64,000 nucleotides of DNA, taken from assembly GCA_963170055.1 (NCBI GenBank), contig CAUJGJ010000222.1:1-64000 (forward strand). Direction: 5' to 3'. The position numbers were made by a program, and so were the translations under genes. The stretch is from Halisarca cf. caerulea (taxonomy: Eukaryota; Porifera; Demospongiae; Chondrillida; Halisarcidae). This document shows, one piece after another, positions 26,502 to 39,500 of this stretch (within the stretch, counting starts at the first letter, position 1; each line of letters starts with the position of its first letter). Under the pieces are notes generated by a model, which worked only from the letters and a program-made list of their open reading frames with translations, did no database searches and was not told the origin of the DNA.

Positions 26502-28893
26502 ACGCCCACAGCACTTCAGAAACTTCATGTGTGTCCACTGGGAATGTGCGCGGGGCTAGTGCCAAATATTGGTATTAGCACCAGCATATCCAACACTACA
26601 CAAATACGCCCACAGCACTTCAGAAAGGTCATGTGTGTCCACTGGGAATGTGCGTGGTGCTAGTGCCAAATATTGGTATTAGCACCAGCATATCCAACAC
26701 TACACAAATACGCCCACAGTAGTTAAGAAACTTCATGTGTGTCCACTGGGAATGTGCGTGGTGCTAGTGCCAAATATTGGTATTAGCACCAGCATATCCA
26801 ACACTACACAAATACGCCCACAGTAGTTAAGAAACTTCATGTGTGTCCACTGGGAATGTGCGTGGTGCTAGTGCCAAATATTGGTATTAGCACCAACATA
26901 TCCAACACTACACAAATACGCCCACAGCACTTCAGAAACTTCATGAGTGTCCACTGGGAATGTGCGTGGTGCTAGTGCCAAATATTGGTATTAGCACCAG
27001 CATATCCAACACTACACAAATACGCCCACAGAACTTCAGAAACTTCATGTGTGTCCACTGGGAATGTGCGTGGTGCTAGTGCCAAATATTGGTATTAGCA
27101 CCAGCATATCCAACTCCACACAAATACGCCCACAGTAGTTAAGAAACTTCATGTGTGTCCACTGGGAATGTGCGTGGTACTAGTGCCAAATATTGGTATT
27201 AGCACCAACATATCCAACACTACACAAATACGCACACAGCACTTCAGAAACTTCATGAGTGTCCACTGGGAATGTGCGTGGTGCTAGTGCCAAATATTGG
27301 TATTAGCACCAGCATATCCAACACTACACAAATACGCCCACAGAACTTCAGAAACTTCATGTGTGTCCACTGGGAATGTGCGTGGTGCTAGTGCCAAATA
27401 TTGGTATTAGCACCAGCATATCCAAGTCCACACAAATACGCCCACAGTAGTTAAGAAACTTCATGTGTGTCCACTGGGAATGTGCGTGGTACTAGTGCCA
27501 AATATTGGTATTAGCACCTAAATATCCAACACTACACAAATACGCCCACAGCACTTCAGAAACTTCATGTGTGTCCACTGGGAATGTGCGTGGTGCTAGT
27601 GCCAAATATTGGTATTAGCACCAGCATATCCAACACTACACAAATACGCCCGCAGCACTTCAGAAACTTCATGTGTGTCCACTGGGAATGTGCGCGGGGC
27701 TAGTGCCAAATATTGGTATTAGCACCAACATATCCAACACTACAGAAATACGCCCACAGCACTTAATAAAGGTCATGTGTGTCCACTTGGAATGTGTGTG
27801 GTGCTAGTGCCAAATATTGGTATTAGCACCAGCATATCCAACACTACAGAAATACGCCCACAGCACTTAATAAAGGTCATGTGTGTCCACTTGGAATGTG
27901 TGTGGTGCTAGTGCCAAATATTGGTATTAGCACCAGCATATCCAACACTACAAAAATACGCCCACAGTAGTTAAAAAACTTCATGTGTGTCCACTGGGAA
28001 TGTGCTTGGTGCTAGTTCCAAATATTGGTATTAGCACCAGCATATCCAACACTACACAAATACGCCCACAGAACTTCAGAAACTTCATGTGTGTCCACTG
28101 GGAATGTGCGTGGTGCTAGTGCCAAATAGTGGTATTAGCACCAGCATATCCAAGTCCACACAAATACGCCCACAGTAGTTAAGAAACTTCATGTGTGTCC
28201 ACTGGGAATGTGCGTGGTACTAGTGCCAAATATTGGTATTAGCACCTACATATCCAACACTACACAAATACGCCCACAGCACTTCAGAAACTTCATGTGT
28301 GTCCACTGGGAATGTGCGTGGTGCTAGTGCCAAATATTGGTATTAGCACCAGCATATCCAACACTACACAAATACGCCCGCAGCACTTCAGAAACTTCAT
28401 GTGTGTCCACTGGGAATGTGCGCGGGGCTAGTGCAAAATATTGGTATTAGCACCAGCATATCCAACACTACAGAAATACGCCCACAGCACTTAATAAAGG
28501 TCATGTGTGTCCACTTGGAATGTGTGTGGTGCTAGTGCCAAATATTGGTATTAGCACCAGCATATCCAACACTACAGAAATACGCCCACAGCACTTAATA
28601 AAGGTCATGTGTGTCCACTTGGAATGTGTGTGGTGCTAGTGCCAAATATTGGTATTAGCACCAGCATATCCAACACTACAAAAATACGCCCACAGTAGTT
28701 AAGAAACTTAATGTGTGTCCACTGGGAATGTGCTTGGTGCTAGTTCCAAATATTGGTATTAGCACCAGCATATCCAACACTACACAAATACACCCACAGC
28801 ACTTCAGAAACTTCATGTGTGTCCACTGGGAATGTGCGTGGTGCTAGTGCCAAATAGTGGTATTAGCACCAGCATATCCAACACTACACAAAT
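26502..28893 (+). repeat. 23-monomer unit, copy C4 (2,392 bp)
   Basis: Follows C3 in order (AACTCC 27,105; AAGTCC 27,417 and 28,145), but the spacing between the two AAGTCC monomers is 728 instead of 624 bp. One extra monomer lies at about 27,540-27,645, between CACCTAAATATCC and ACGCCCGCAGC. The first monomer reads ACGCCCACAGC where C1-C3 have ACGCCCCCAGC. Confidence 0.85.
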
Positions 28894-31403
28894 ACGCCCA
28901 CAGCACTTCAGAAACTTCATGTGTGTCCACTGTGAATGTGCGCGGGGCTAGTGACAAATATTGGTATTAGAACCAGCATATCCAACACTACACAAATACG
29001 CCCACAGCACTTCTGAAATGTCATGTGTGTCCACTGGGAATGTGCGTGGTGCTAGTGCCAAATATTGGTATTAGCACCAGCATATCCAACACTACACAAA
29101 TACGCCCACAGTAGTTAAGAAACTTCATGTGTGTCCACTGGGAATGTGCGTGGTGCTAGTGCCAAATAGTGGTATTAGCACCAGCATATCCAACACTACA
29201 CAAATACGCCCACAGCACTTCAGAAACTTCATGAGTGTCCACTGGGAATGTGCGTGGTGCTAGTGCCAAATATTGGTAGTAGCACCAGCATATCCAACAC
29301 TACACAAATACGCCCACAGCCCTTCAGAAACTTCATGTGTGTCCACTGGGAATGTGCGTGGTGCTAGTGCCAAATATTGGAATTAGCACCAGCATATCCA
29401 ACACTACACAAATACGCCCACAGCACTTCAGAAACTTCATGTGTGTCCACTGGGAATGTGCGCGGGGCTAGTGCCAAATATAGGTATTAGCACCAGCATA
29501 TCCAACACTACACAAATACCCCGCAGCTCTTCAGAAAGGTCATGTGTGTCCATTGGGAATGTGCGTGGTGCTAGTGCCAAATATTGGTATTAGCACCAGC
29601 ATATCCAACACTACACAGATACGCCCACAGCACTTCAGAAAGGTCATGTGTGTACACTGGGAATGTGCGTGGTGCTAGTGCCAAATATTTGTATTAGCAC
29701 CAGCATATCCAACACTACACAAATACGCCCACAGCACTTCAGAAACTTCATGAGTGTCCACTGGGAATGTGCGTGGTGCTAGTGCCAAATATTGGTATTA
29801 GCACCAGCATATCCAACATTACACAAATACGCCCACAGTAGTTCAGAAACTTCATGTGTGTCCACTGGGAATGTGCGTGGTGCTAGGGCCAAATATTGGC
29901 ATTAGCACCAGTATATCCAACACTATACAAATACGCCCACAGCAATTCAGAAAGGTCATGTGTGTCCACTGGGAATGTGCGTGGTGCTAGTGCCAAATAT
30001 TGGTATTAGCACCAGCATATCCAACACTACACAAATACGCCCACAGTAGTTAAGAAACTTCATGTGTGTCCACTGGGAATGTGCGTGGTGCTAGAGCCAA
30101 ATATTGGTATTAGCACCAGCATATCCAACACTACACAGATACGCCCACAGCACTTCAGAAAGGTCATGTGTGTACACTGGGAATGTGCGTGGTGCTAGTG
30201 CCAAATATTGGTATTAGCACCAGCATATCCAACACTACACAAATACGCCCACAGCACTTCAGAAACTTCATGAGTGTCCACTGGGAATGTGCGTGGTGCT
30301 AGTGCCAAATATTGGTAGTAGCACCAGCATATCCAACACTACACAAATACGCCCACAGCCCTTCAGAAACTTCATGTGTGTCCACTGGGAATGTGCGTGG
30401 TGCTAGTGCCAAATATAGGAATTAGCACCAGCATATCCAACACTACACAAATACGCCCACAGCACTTCAGAAACTTCATGTGTGTCCACTGGGAATGTGC
30501 GCGGGGCTAGTGCCAAATATAGGTATTAGCACCAGCATATCCAACACTACAAAAATACCCCGCAGCTCTTCAGAAAGGTCATGTGTGTCCATTGGGAATG
30601 TGCGTGGTGCTAGTGCCAAATATTGGTATTAGCACCAGCATATCCAACACTACACAGATACGCCCACAGCACTTCAGAAAGGTCATGTGTGTACACTGGG
30701 AATGTGCGTGGTGCTAGTGCCAAATATTGGTATTAGCACCAGCATATCCAACACTACACAAATACGCCCACAGCACTTCAGAAACTTCATGAGTGTCCAC
30801 TGGGAATGTGCGTGGTGCTAGTGCCAAATATTGGTAGTAGCACCAGCATATCCAACACTACACAAATACGCCCACAGCCCTTCAGAAACTTCATGTGTGT
30901 CCACTGGGAATGTGCGTGGTGCTAGTGCCAAATATTGGAATTAGCACCAGCATATCCAACACTACACAAATACGCCCACAGCACTTCAGAAACTTCATGT
31001 GTGTCCACTGGGAATGTGCGCGGGGCTAGTGCCAAATATAGGTATTAGCACCAGCATATCCAACACTACACAAATACCCCGCAGCTCTTCAGAAAGGTCA
31101 TGTGTGTCCATTGGGAATGTGCGTGGTGCTAATGCCAAATATTGGTATTAGCACCAGCATATCCAACACTACACAGATACGCCCACAGCACTTCAGAAAG
31201 GTCATGTGTGTACACTGGGAATGTGCGTGGTGCTAGTGCCAAATATTGGTATTAGCACCAGCATATCCAACACTACACAAATACGCCCACAGCCCTTCAG
31301 AAACTTCATGTGTGTCCACTGGGAATGTGCGTGGTGCTAGTGCCAAATATTGGAATTAGCACCAGCATATCCAACACTACACAAATACGCCCACAGCAGT
31401 TAA
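28894..31403 (+). repeat. Tail after unit C4 with a 5-monomer (519-bp) sub-array
   Basis: Starts as a copy of the C3 tail. A five-monomer module P (GAGTGTCC with GGTAGTAGC; CAGCCCTTCAG; GGAATTAGC; GCGCGGGGCTAG with AATATAGG; AATACCCCGCAGC with CCATTGGG) begins at 29,231, 30,270 and 30,789, and earlier at 24,657. A second module Q (29,750-30,269) separates the first two, and the last two P copies are adjacent, 519 bp apart. Each P contains a 103-bp monomer (AATACCCC at 29,515, 30,554 and 31,073). The block ends with a partial module up to 31,403. Confidence 0.8.
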
Positions 31404-31507
31404 GAAACTTAATGTGCTTGCACTAGGAATGTGCGTGGTGCTAGTGCCAAATATTGGTAGTAGCACCAGCATATCCAACACTACACAAATAAGCACACAG
31501 CAGTTGA
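31404..31507 (+). repeat. Chimeric type E/type A monomer at the C-D boundary
   Basis: The left half reads CTTAATGTGCTTGCACTAGG, which is diagnostic of a block E monomer class (for example near 55,190). The right half is type A with GGTAGTAGCACC. Copies occur at 33,792 and 37,842, 2,388 and 4,050 bp further on, so the chimera was amplified inside block D. Confidence 0.75.
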
Positions 31508-32035
31508 CAAACTTCATGTGCGTCCACGGGGAATGTGCGTGGTGCTAGTGCCAAATATCGGTATTAGCACCGGTATATCCAACACTACACAAATACGACC
31601 ACTGCAGTTAAGAAACTTCATGTGTGTCCACTGGGAATGTGCGTGGTGCTAGTGCCAAATATTGGTATTAGCACCAGCATATTCAACACTACATAAATAC
31701 GCCAACAGCACTTCAGAAACTTTATGTATGTCCACTGGGAATGAGCGTGGTGCTAGTGCCAAATATTGGTATTAGCACCAGCATATAAAACACTACACAA
31801 ATAAGCCTACAGTAGTTAAGAAACTGCATGTGTGTTCACTGGGAATGTGCGTGGTGATAGTGCCAAATATTGGTATTAGAACCAGCATATCCAACACTAC
31901 ACAAATACGCCCACAGTAGTTAAGAAAATTCATGTGTGTCCACTGGGAATGTGCGTTGTGCTAGTGCCAAATATTGGTATTAGCACCAGCATATCCAACA
32001 CTACACAAATACGCCCACAACACTTCAGAAACTTC

Positions 32036-32137
32036 ATGTGTCCAATGGGAATGAGCATGGTGATATTGCAAAATATTGGTATTAGCACCAGCATATCCAT
32101 CCCTACACAAATACGCCCACAGCCCTTCAGAAACTTC
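32036..32137 (+). repeat. 102-bp monomer with a 2-bp deletion (block D marker)
   Basis: Where the reference has CATGTGTGTCCACTGGG this monomer has CATGTGTCCAATGGG, two bases shorter, followed by ATGAGCATGGTGATA. Because 102 is a multiple of three, reading frames continue through it, which explains the slightly longer open frames seen only around these monomers. The same deletion recurs throughout block D (for example near 32,969, 34,425, 35,357, 36,707, 39,407, 42,105, 46,045 and 51,345) and up to 52,080. It is a single ancestral event spread by amplification. Confidence 0.85.
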
Positions 32138-33591
32138 ATGTGATTCCACTGGAAATGTGCGTGGTGCTAGAGCCAAATATTGGTATTAGCACCAGCATAT
32201 CCAACACTACACAAATACGCCCACAGCACTTCAGAAACTTCATGAGTGTCCACTGCGAATGTGCGTTGTGATAGTGACAAATATTGATATTAGCACCAGC
32301 ATATCCAACACTACACAAATACGCACACAGCAGTTGACAAACTTCATGTGTGTCAACGGGGAATGTGCGTGGTGCTAGTGCCAAATATCGGTATTAGCAC
32401 CAGCATATCCAACACTACACAAATACGCACACAGCACTTCATAAACTTCATGTGTGTCCACTGGGAATGTGCGTGGTGCTAGATCCAAATATTGGTATTA
32501 GCACCAGCATATCCAACACTACGCAAATACGCACACAGCACTTTGGAAACTTCATGTGTGTCCACTGGGAATGTGCGTGGTGCTAGTGACAAATATTGGT
32601 ATTAGCACCAGCATATCCAACACTACACAAATACGACCACAGCACTTCACAAACTTCATGTGTGTACACTGGGAATGTGCGTGGTGCTAGTTCCAAATAT
32701 TGGTATTAGCACCAGCATATCCAACACTACACAAATACGCCCACAGCACTTCAGAAACTTCATGAGTGTCCACTGCGAATGTGCGTTGTGATAGTGACAA
32801 ATATTGATATTAGCACCAGCATATCCAACACTACACAAATACGCACACAGCAGTTGAGAAACTTCATGTGTGTCCATGGGGAATGTGGGTGGTGCTAGTG
32901 GCAAATATTGGTATTAGCACCGGTATATCCAACACTACACAAATACGCCCACAGCACTTCAGAAACTTCATGTGTCCAATGGGAATGAGCATGGTGATAG
33001 TGCCAAATATTGGTATTAGCACCAGCATATCCAACACTACACAAATACGCCCACAGCAGTTAAGAAACTTCATGTGTGTCCACTGGGAATGTGTGTGGTG
33101 CTAGTGCCAAATATTGGTATTAGCACCAGCATATCCAACACTACACAAATACGCCCACAGCACTTCAGAAACTTCATGTGTGTCCACTGGGAATGTGCGT
33201 GGTGCTAGTGTAAAATATTGGTATTAGCACCAGCATATCCAACACTACACAAATACGCCCATAGCACTTCAGAAACTTCATGTGTGTCCACTGGGAATGT
33301 GCGTAGTGCTAGTGCCAAATATTGGTATTAGCACCAGCATATTCAACACTACACAAATACGCCCACAGCACTTCAGAAACTTCATGAGTGTCCACTTGGA
33401 ATGTGCGTGGTGATAGTGCCAAATATTGGTATTAGCACCAGCATATCCAACACTACACAAATAAGCCCACAGTAGTTAAGAAACTGCATGTGTGTCCACT
33501 GGGAATGTGCGTGGTGCTAGTGCCAAATATTGGTATTAGCACCAGCATATCCAACACTACACAAATACGCCCACAGCACTTCAGAAACTTC

Positions 33592-36500
33592 ATGAGTGTC
33601 CACTGGGAATGTGCGTGGTGCTAGTGCCAAATATTGGTAGTAGCACCAGCATATCCAACACTACACAAATACGCCCACAGCCCTTCAGAAACTTCATGTG
33701 TGTCCACTGGGAATGTGCGTGGTGCTAGTTCCAAATATTGGAATTAGCACCAGCATATCCAACACTACACAAATACGCCCACAGCAGTTAAGAAATTTAA
33801 TGTGCTTGCACTAGGAATGTGCGTGGTGCTAGTGCCAAATATTGGTAGTAGCACCAGCATATCCAACACTACACAAATAAGCACATAGCAGTTGACAAAC
33901 TTCATGTGTGTCCACGGGGAATGTGCGTGGTGCTAGTGCCAAATATCGGTATTAGCACCGGTATATCCAACACTACACAAATACGACCACTGCAGTTAAG
34001 AAACTTCATGTGTGTCCACTGGGAATGTGCGTGGTGCTAGTGCCAAATATTGGTATTAGCACCAGCATATTCAACACTACATAAATACGCCCACAGCACT
34101 TCAGAAACTTTATGTATGTCCACTGGGAATGAGCGTGGTGCTAGTGCCAAATATTGGTATTAGCACCAGCATATAAAACACTACACAAATAAGCCTACAG
34201 TAGTTAAGAAACTGCATGTGTGTCCACTGGGAATGTGCGTGGTGATAGTGCCAAATATTGGTATTAGAACCAGCATATCCAACACTACACAAGTACGCTC
34301 ACAGTTGTTAAGAAAATTCATGTGTGTCCACTGGGAATGTGCGTTGTGCTAGTGCCAAATATTGGTATTAGCACCAGCATATCCAACACTACACAAATAC
34401 GCCCACAACACTTCAGAAACTTCATGTGTCCAATGGGAATGAGCATGGTGATATTGCAAAATATTGGTATTAGCACCAGCATATCCATCACTACACAAAT
34501 ACGCCCACAGCCCTTCAGAAACTTCATGTGATTCCACTGGAAATGTGCGTGGTGCTAGAGCCAAATATTGGTATTAGCACCAGCATATCCAACACTACAC
34601 AAATACGCCCACAGCACTTCAGAAACTTCATGAGTGTCCACTGCGAATGTGCGTTGTGATAGTGACAAATATTGATATTAGCACCAGCATATCCAACACT
34701 ACACAAATACGCACACAGCAGTTGACAAACTTCATGTGTGTCCACGGAGAATGTGCGTGGTGCTAGTGCCAAATATCGGTATTAGCACCAGCATATCCAA
34801 CACTACACAAATACGCACACAGCACTTCATAAACTTCATGTGTGTCCACTGGGAATGTGCGTGGTGCTAGTGCCAAATATTGGTATTAGCACCAGCATAT
34901 CCAACACTACGCAAATACGCACACAGCACTTTGGAAACTTCATGTGTGTCCACTGGGAATGTGCGTGGTGCTAGTGACAAATAATGGTATTAGCACCAGC
35001 ATATCCAACACTACACAAATACGACCACAGCACTTCACAAACTTCATGTGTGTACACTGGGAATGTGCGTGGTGCTAGTGCCAAATATTGGTATTAGCAC
35101 CAGCATATCCAACACTACACAAATACGCCCACAGCACTTCAGAAACTTCATGAGTGTCCACTGCGAATGTGCGTGGTGATAGTGACTAATAATGATATTA
35201 GCACAAGCATATCCAACACTACACAAATACGCACACAGCAGTTGACAAATTTCATGTGTGTCCATGGGGAATGTGGGTGGTGCTAGTGGCAAATATCGGT
35301 ATTAGCACCGGTATATCCAACACTACACAAATACGCCCACAGCACTTCAGAAACTTCATGTGTCCAATGGGAATGAGCATGGTGATAGTGCCAAATATTG
35401 GTATTAGCACCAGCATATCCAACACTACACAAATACGCCCACAGCAGTTAAGAAACTTCATGTGTGTCCACTGGGAATGTGTGTGGTGCTAGTGCCAAAT
35501 ATTGGTATTAGCACCAGCATATCCAACACTACACAAATACGCCCACAGCACTTCAGAAACTTCATGTGTGTCCACTGGGAATGTGCGTGGTGCTAGTGCC
35601 AAATATTGGTATTAGCACCAGCATATCCAACACTACACAAATACGCCCATAGCACTTCAGAAACTTCATGTGTGTCCACTGGGAATGTGCGTAGTGCTAG
35701 TGCAAAATATTGGTATTAGCACCAGCATATTCAACACTACACAAATACGCCCACAGCACTTCAGAAACTTCATGAGTGTCCACTTGGAATGTGCGTGGTG
35801 ATAGTGCCAAATATTGGTATTAGCACTAGAATATCCAACACTACACAAATACGCCCACAGCAGTTAAGAAACTTCATGTGTGTCCACTGGGAATGTGCGT
35901 GGTGCTAGTGCCAAATATTGGTATTAGCACCAGCATATGCAACACTACACAAATACGCTAACAGCACTTCAGAAACTTTATGTATGTCCACTGGGAATGT
36001 GCATGGTGCTAGTGCCAAATATCGGTATTAGCACCGGTATATCCAACACTACACAAATACGACCACTGCAGTTAAGAAACTTCATGTGTGTCCACTGGGA
36101 ATGTGCGTGGTGCTAGTGCCAAATATTGGTATTAGCACCAGCATATTCAACACTACATAAATACGCCCACAGCACTTCAGATACTTTATGTATGTCCACT
36201 GGGAATGAGCGTGGTGCTAGTGCAAAATATTGGTATTAGCACCAGCATATAAAACACTACACAAATAAGCCTACAGTAGTTAAGAAACTGCATGTGTGTC
36301 CACTGGGAATGTGCGTGGTGATAGTGCCAAATATTGGTATTAGAACCAGCATATCCAACACTACACAAGTACGCTCACAGTTGTTAAGAAAATTCATGTG
36401 TGTCCACTGGGAATGTGCGTTGTGCTAGTGCCAAATTTTGGTATTAGCACCAGCATATCCAACACTACACAAATACGCCCACAGCACTTCAGAAACTTCA

Positions 36501-39500
36501 TGAGTGTCCACTGCGAATGTGCGTTGTGATAGTGACAAATATTGATATTAGCACCAGCATATCCAACACTACACAAATACGCACACAGCAGTTGAGAAAC
36601 TTCATGTGTGTCCATGGGGAATGTGGGTGGTGCTAGTGGCAAATATTGGTATTAGCACCGGTATATCCAACACTACACAAATACGCCCACAGCACTTCAG
36701 AAACTTCATGTGTCCAATGGGAATGAGCATGGTGATAGTGCCAAATATTGGTATTAGCACCAGCATATCCAACACTACACAAATACGCCCACAGCAGTTA
36801 AGAAACTTCATGTGTGTCCACTGGGAATGTGTGTGGTGCTAGTGGCAAATATTGGTATTAGCACCAGCATATCCAACACTACACAAATACGCCCACAGCA
36901 CTTCAGAAACTTCATGTGTGTCCACTGGGAATGTGCGTGGTGCTAGTGCCAAATATTGGTATTAGCACCAGCATATCCAACACTACACAAATACGCCCAT
37001 AGCACTTCAGAAACTTCATGTGTGTCCACTGGGAATGTGCGTAGTGCTAGTGCCAAATATTGGTATTAGCACCAGCATATTCAACACTACACAAATACGC
37101 CCACAGCACTTCAGAAACTTCATGAGTGTCCACTTGGAATGTGCGTGGTGATAGTGCCAAATATTGGTATTAGCACTAGAATATCCAACACTACACAAAT
37201 ACGCCCACAGCAGTTAAGAAACTTCATGTGTGTCCACTGGGAATGTGCGTGGTGCTAGTGCCAAATATTGGTATTAGCACCAGCATATTCAACACTACAC
37301 AAATACGCCCACAGCACTTCAGAAACTTTATGTATGTCCACTGGGAATGTGCGTGGTGCTAGTGCCAAATATTGGTATTAGCACCAGCATATCCAACACT
37401 ACACAAATAAGCCCACAGTAGTTAAGAAACTGCATGTGTGTTCACTGGGAATGTGCGTGGTGATAGTGCCAAATATTGGTATTAGAACCAGCATATCCAA
37501 TACTACACAAATACACCCACATCAGTTAAGAAAAATCATATGTGTCCACTGGGAATGTGCGTGGTGCTAGTGCCAAATATTGGTATTAGCACCAGCATAT
37601 CCAACACTACACAAATACGCCCACAGCACTTCAGAAACTTCATGAGTGTCCACTGGGAATGTGCGTGGTGCTAGTGCCAAATATTGGTAGTAGCACCAGC
37701 ATATCCAACACTACACAAATACGCCCACAGCCCTTCAGAAACTTCATGTGTGTCCACTGGGAATGTGCGTGGTGCTAGTTCCAAATATTGGAATTAGCAC
37801 CTGCATATCCAACACTACACAAATACGCCCACAGCAGTTAAGAAATTTAATGTGCTTGCACTAGGAATGTGCGTGGTGCTAGTGCCAAATATTGGTAGTA
37901 GCACCAGCATATCCAACACTACACAAATAAGCACATAGCAGTTGACAAACTTCATGTGTGTCCACGGGGAATGTGCGTGGTGCTAGTGCCAAATATCGGT
38001 ATTAGCACCGGTATATCCAACACTACACAAATACGACCACTGCAGTTAAGAAACTTCATGTGTGTCCACTGGGAATGTGCGTGGTGCTAGTGCCAAATAT
38101 TGGTATTAGCACCAGCATATTCAACACTACATAAATACGCCCACAGCACTTCAGAAACTTTATGTATGTCCACTGGGAATGAGCGTGGTGCTAGTGCCAA
38201 ATATTGGTATTAGCACCAGCATATAAAACACTACACAAATAAGCCTACAGTAGTTAAGAAACTGCATGTGTGTCCACTGGGAATGTGCGTGGTGATAGTG
38301 CCAAATATTGGTATTAGAACCAGCATATCCAACACTACACAAGTACGCTCACAGTTGTTAAGAAAATTCATGTGTGTCCACTGGGAATGTGCGTTGTGCT
38401 AGTGCCAAATATTGGTATTAGCACCAGCATATCCAACACTACACAAATACGCCCACAACACTTCAGAAACTTCATGTGTCCAATGGGAATGAGCATGGTG
38501 ATATTGCAAAATATTGGTATTAGCACCAGCATATCCATCACTACACAAATACGCCCACAGCCCTTCAGAAACTTCATGTGATTCCACTGGAAATGTGCGT
38601 GGTGCTAGAGCCAAATATTGGTATTAGCACCAGCATATCCAACACTACACAAATACGCCCACAGCACTTCAGAAACTTCATGAGTGTCCACTGCGAATGT
38701 GCGTTGTGATAGTGACAAATATTGATATTAGCACCAGCATATCCGACACTACACAAATACGCACACAGCAGTTGACAAACTTCATGTGTGTCCACGGGGA
38801 ATGTGCGTGGTGCTAGTGCCAAATATCGGTATTAGCACCAGCATATCCAACACTACACAAATACGCACACAGCACTTCATAAACTTCATGTGTGTCCACT
38901 GGGAATGTGCGTGGTGTTAGTGCCAAATATTGGTATTAGCACCAGCATATCCAACACTACGCAAATACGCACACAGCACTTTGGAAACTTCATGTGTGTC
39001 CACTGGGAATGTGCGTGGTGCTAGTGACAAATAATGGTATTAGCACCAGCATATCCAACACTACACAAATACGACCACAGCACTTCACAAACTTCATGTG
39101 TGTACACTGGGAATGTGCGTGGTGCTAGTGCCAAATATTGGTATTAGCACCAGCATATCCAACACTACACAAATACGCCCACAGCACTTCAGAAACTTCA
39201 TGAGTGTCCACTGCGAATGTGCGTGGTGATAGTGACTAATAATGATATTAGCACCAGCATATCCAACACTACACAAATACGCACACAGCAGTTGACAAAT
39301 TTCATGTGTGTCCAAGGGGAATGTGGGTGGTGCTAGTGGCAAATATCGGTATTAGCACCGGTATATCCAACACTACACAAATACGCCCACAGCACTTCAG
39401 AAACTTCATGTGTCCAATGGGAATGAGCATGGTGATAGTGCCAAATATTGGTATTAGCACCAGCATATCCAACACTACACAAATACGCCCACAGCAGTTA

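Larger units (their letters stand above)
15641..31403 (+). repeat. Block C, regular higher-order repeat block
   Basis: About 151 monomers built mainly from a 22-monomer unit. Diagnostic variants are CATATCCAACTCC and CATATCCAAGTCC, GTGGTACTAGTGCC, CACCTACATATCC, ACGCCCGCAGC, GCGCGGGGCTAG, CACTTAATAAAGGTC with CCACTTGGAATGTG, and TGCTTGGTGCTAGTTCC. The block reads: seed 15,900-16,935; unit copies at 16,936 and 19,224; a 520-bp insert; a third copy at 22,032; a tail; the seed again; a fourth copy at 26,502; and a tail ending in a 5-monomer sub-array. Confidence 0.85.
31288..33430 (+). repeat. 23-monomer unit, copy D1 (period 2,388 bp)
   Basis: Corresponds to about 33,676-35,818 at a fixed offset of 2,388 bp, which is 23 x 104 minus 4. 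The shortfall is explained by two 102-bp monomers per unit (GTGTCCAATGGG near 32,037 and 32,969). Markers: chimeric monomer 31,404/33,792, ACTGCAG 31,601/33,989 and GTCCATGGGG about 32,874/35,262. The match ends near 33,430, where D2 reads TAGCACTAGAATATCC. Confidence 0.8.
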
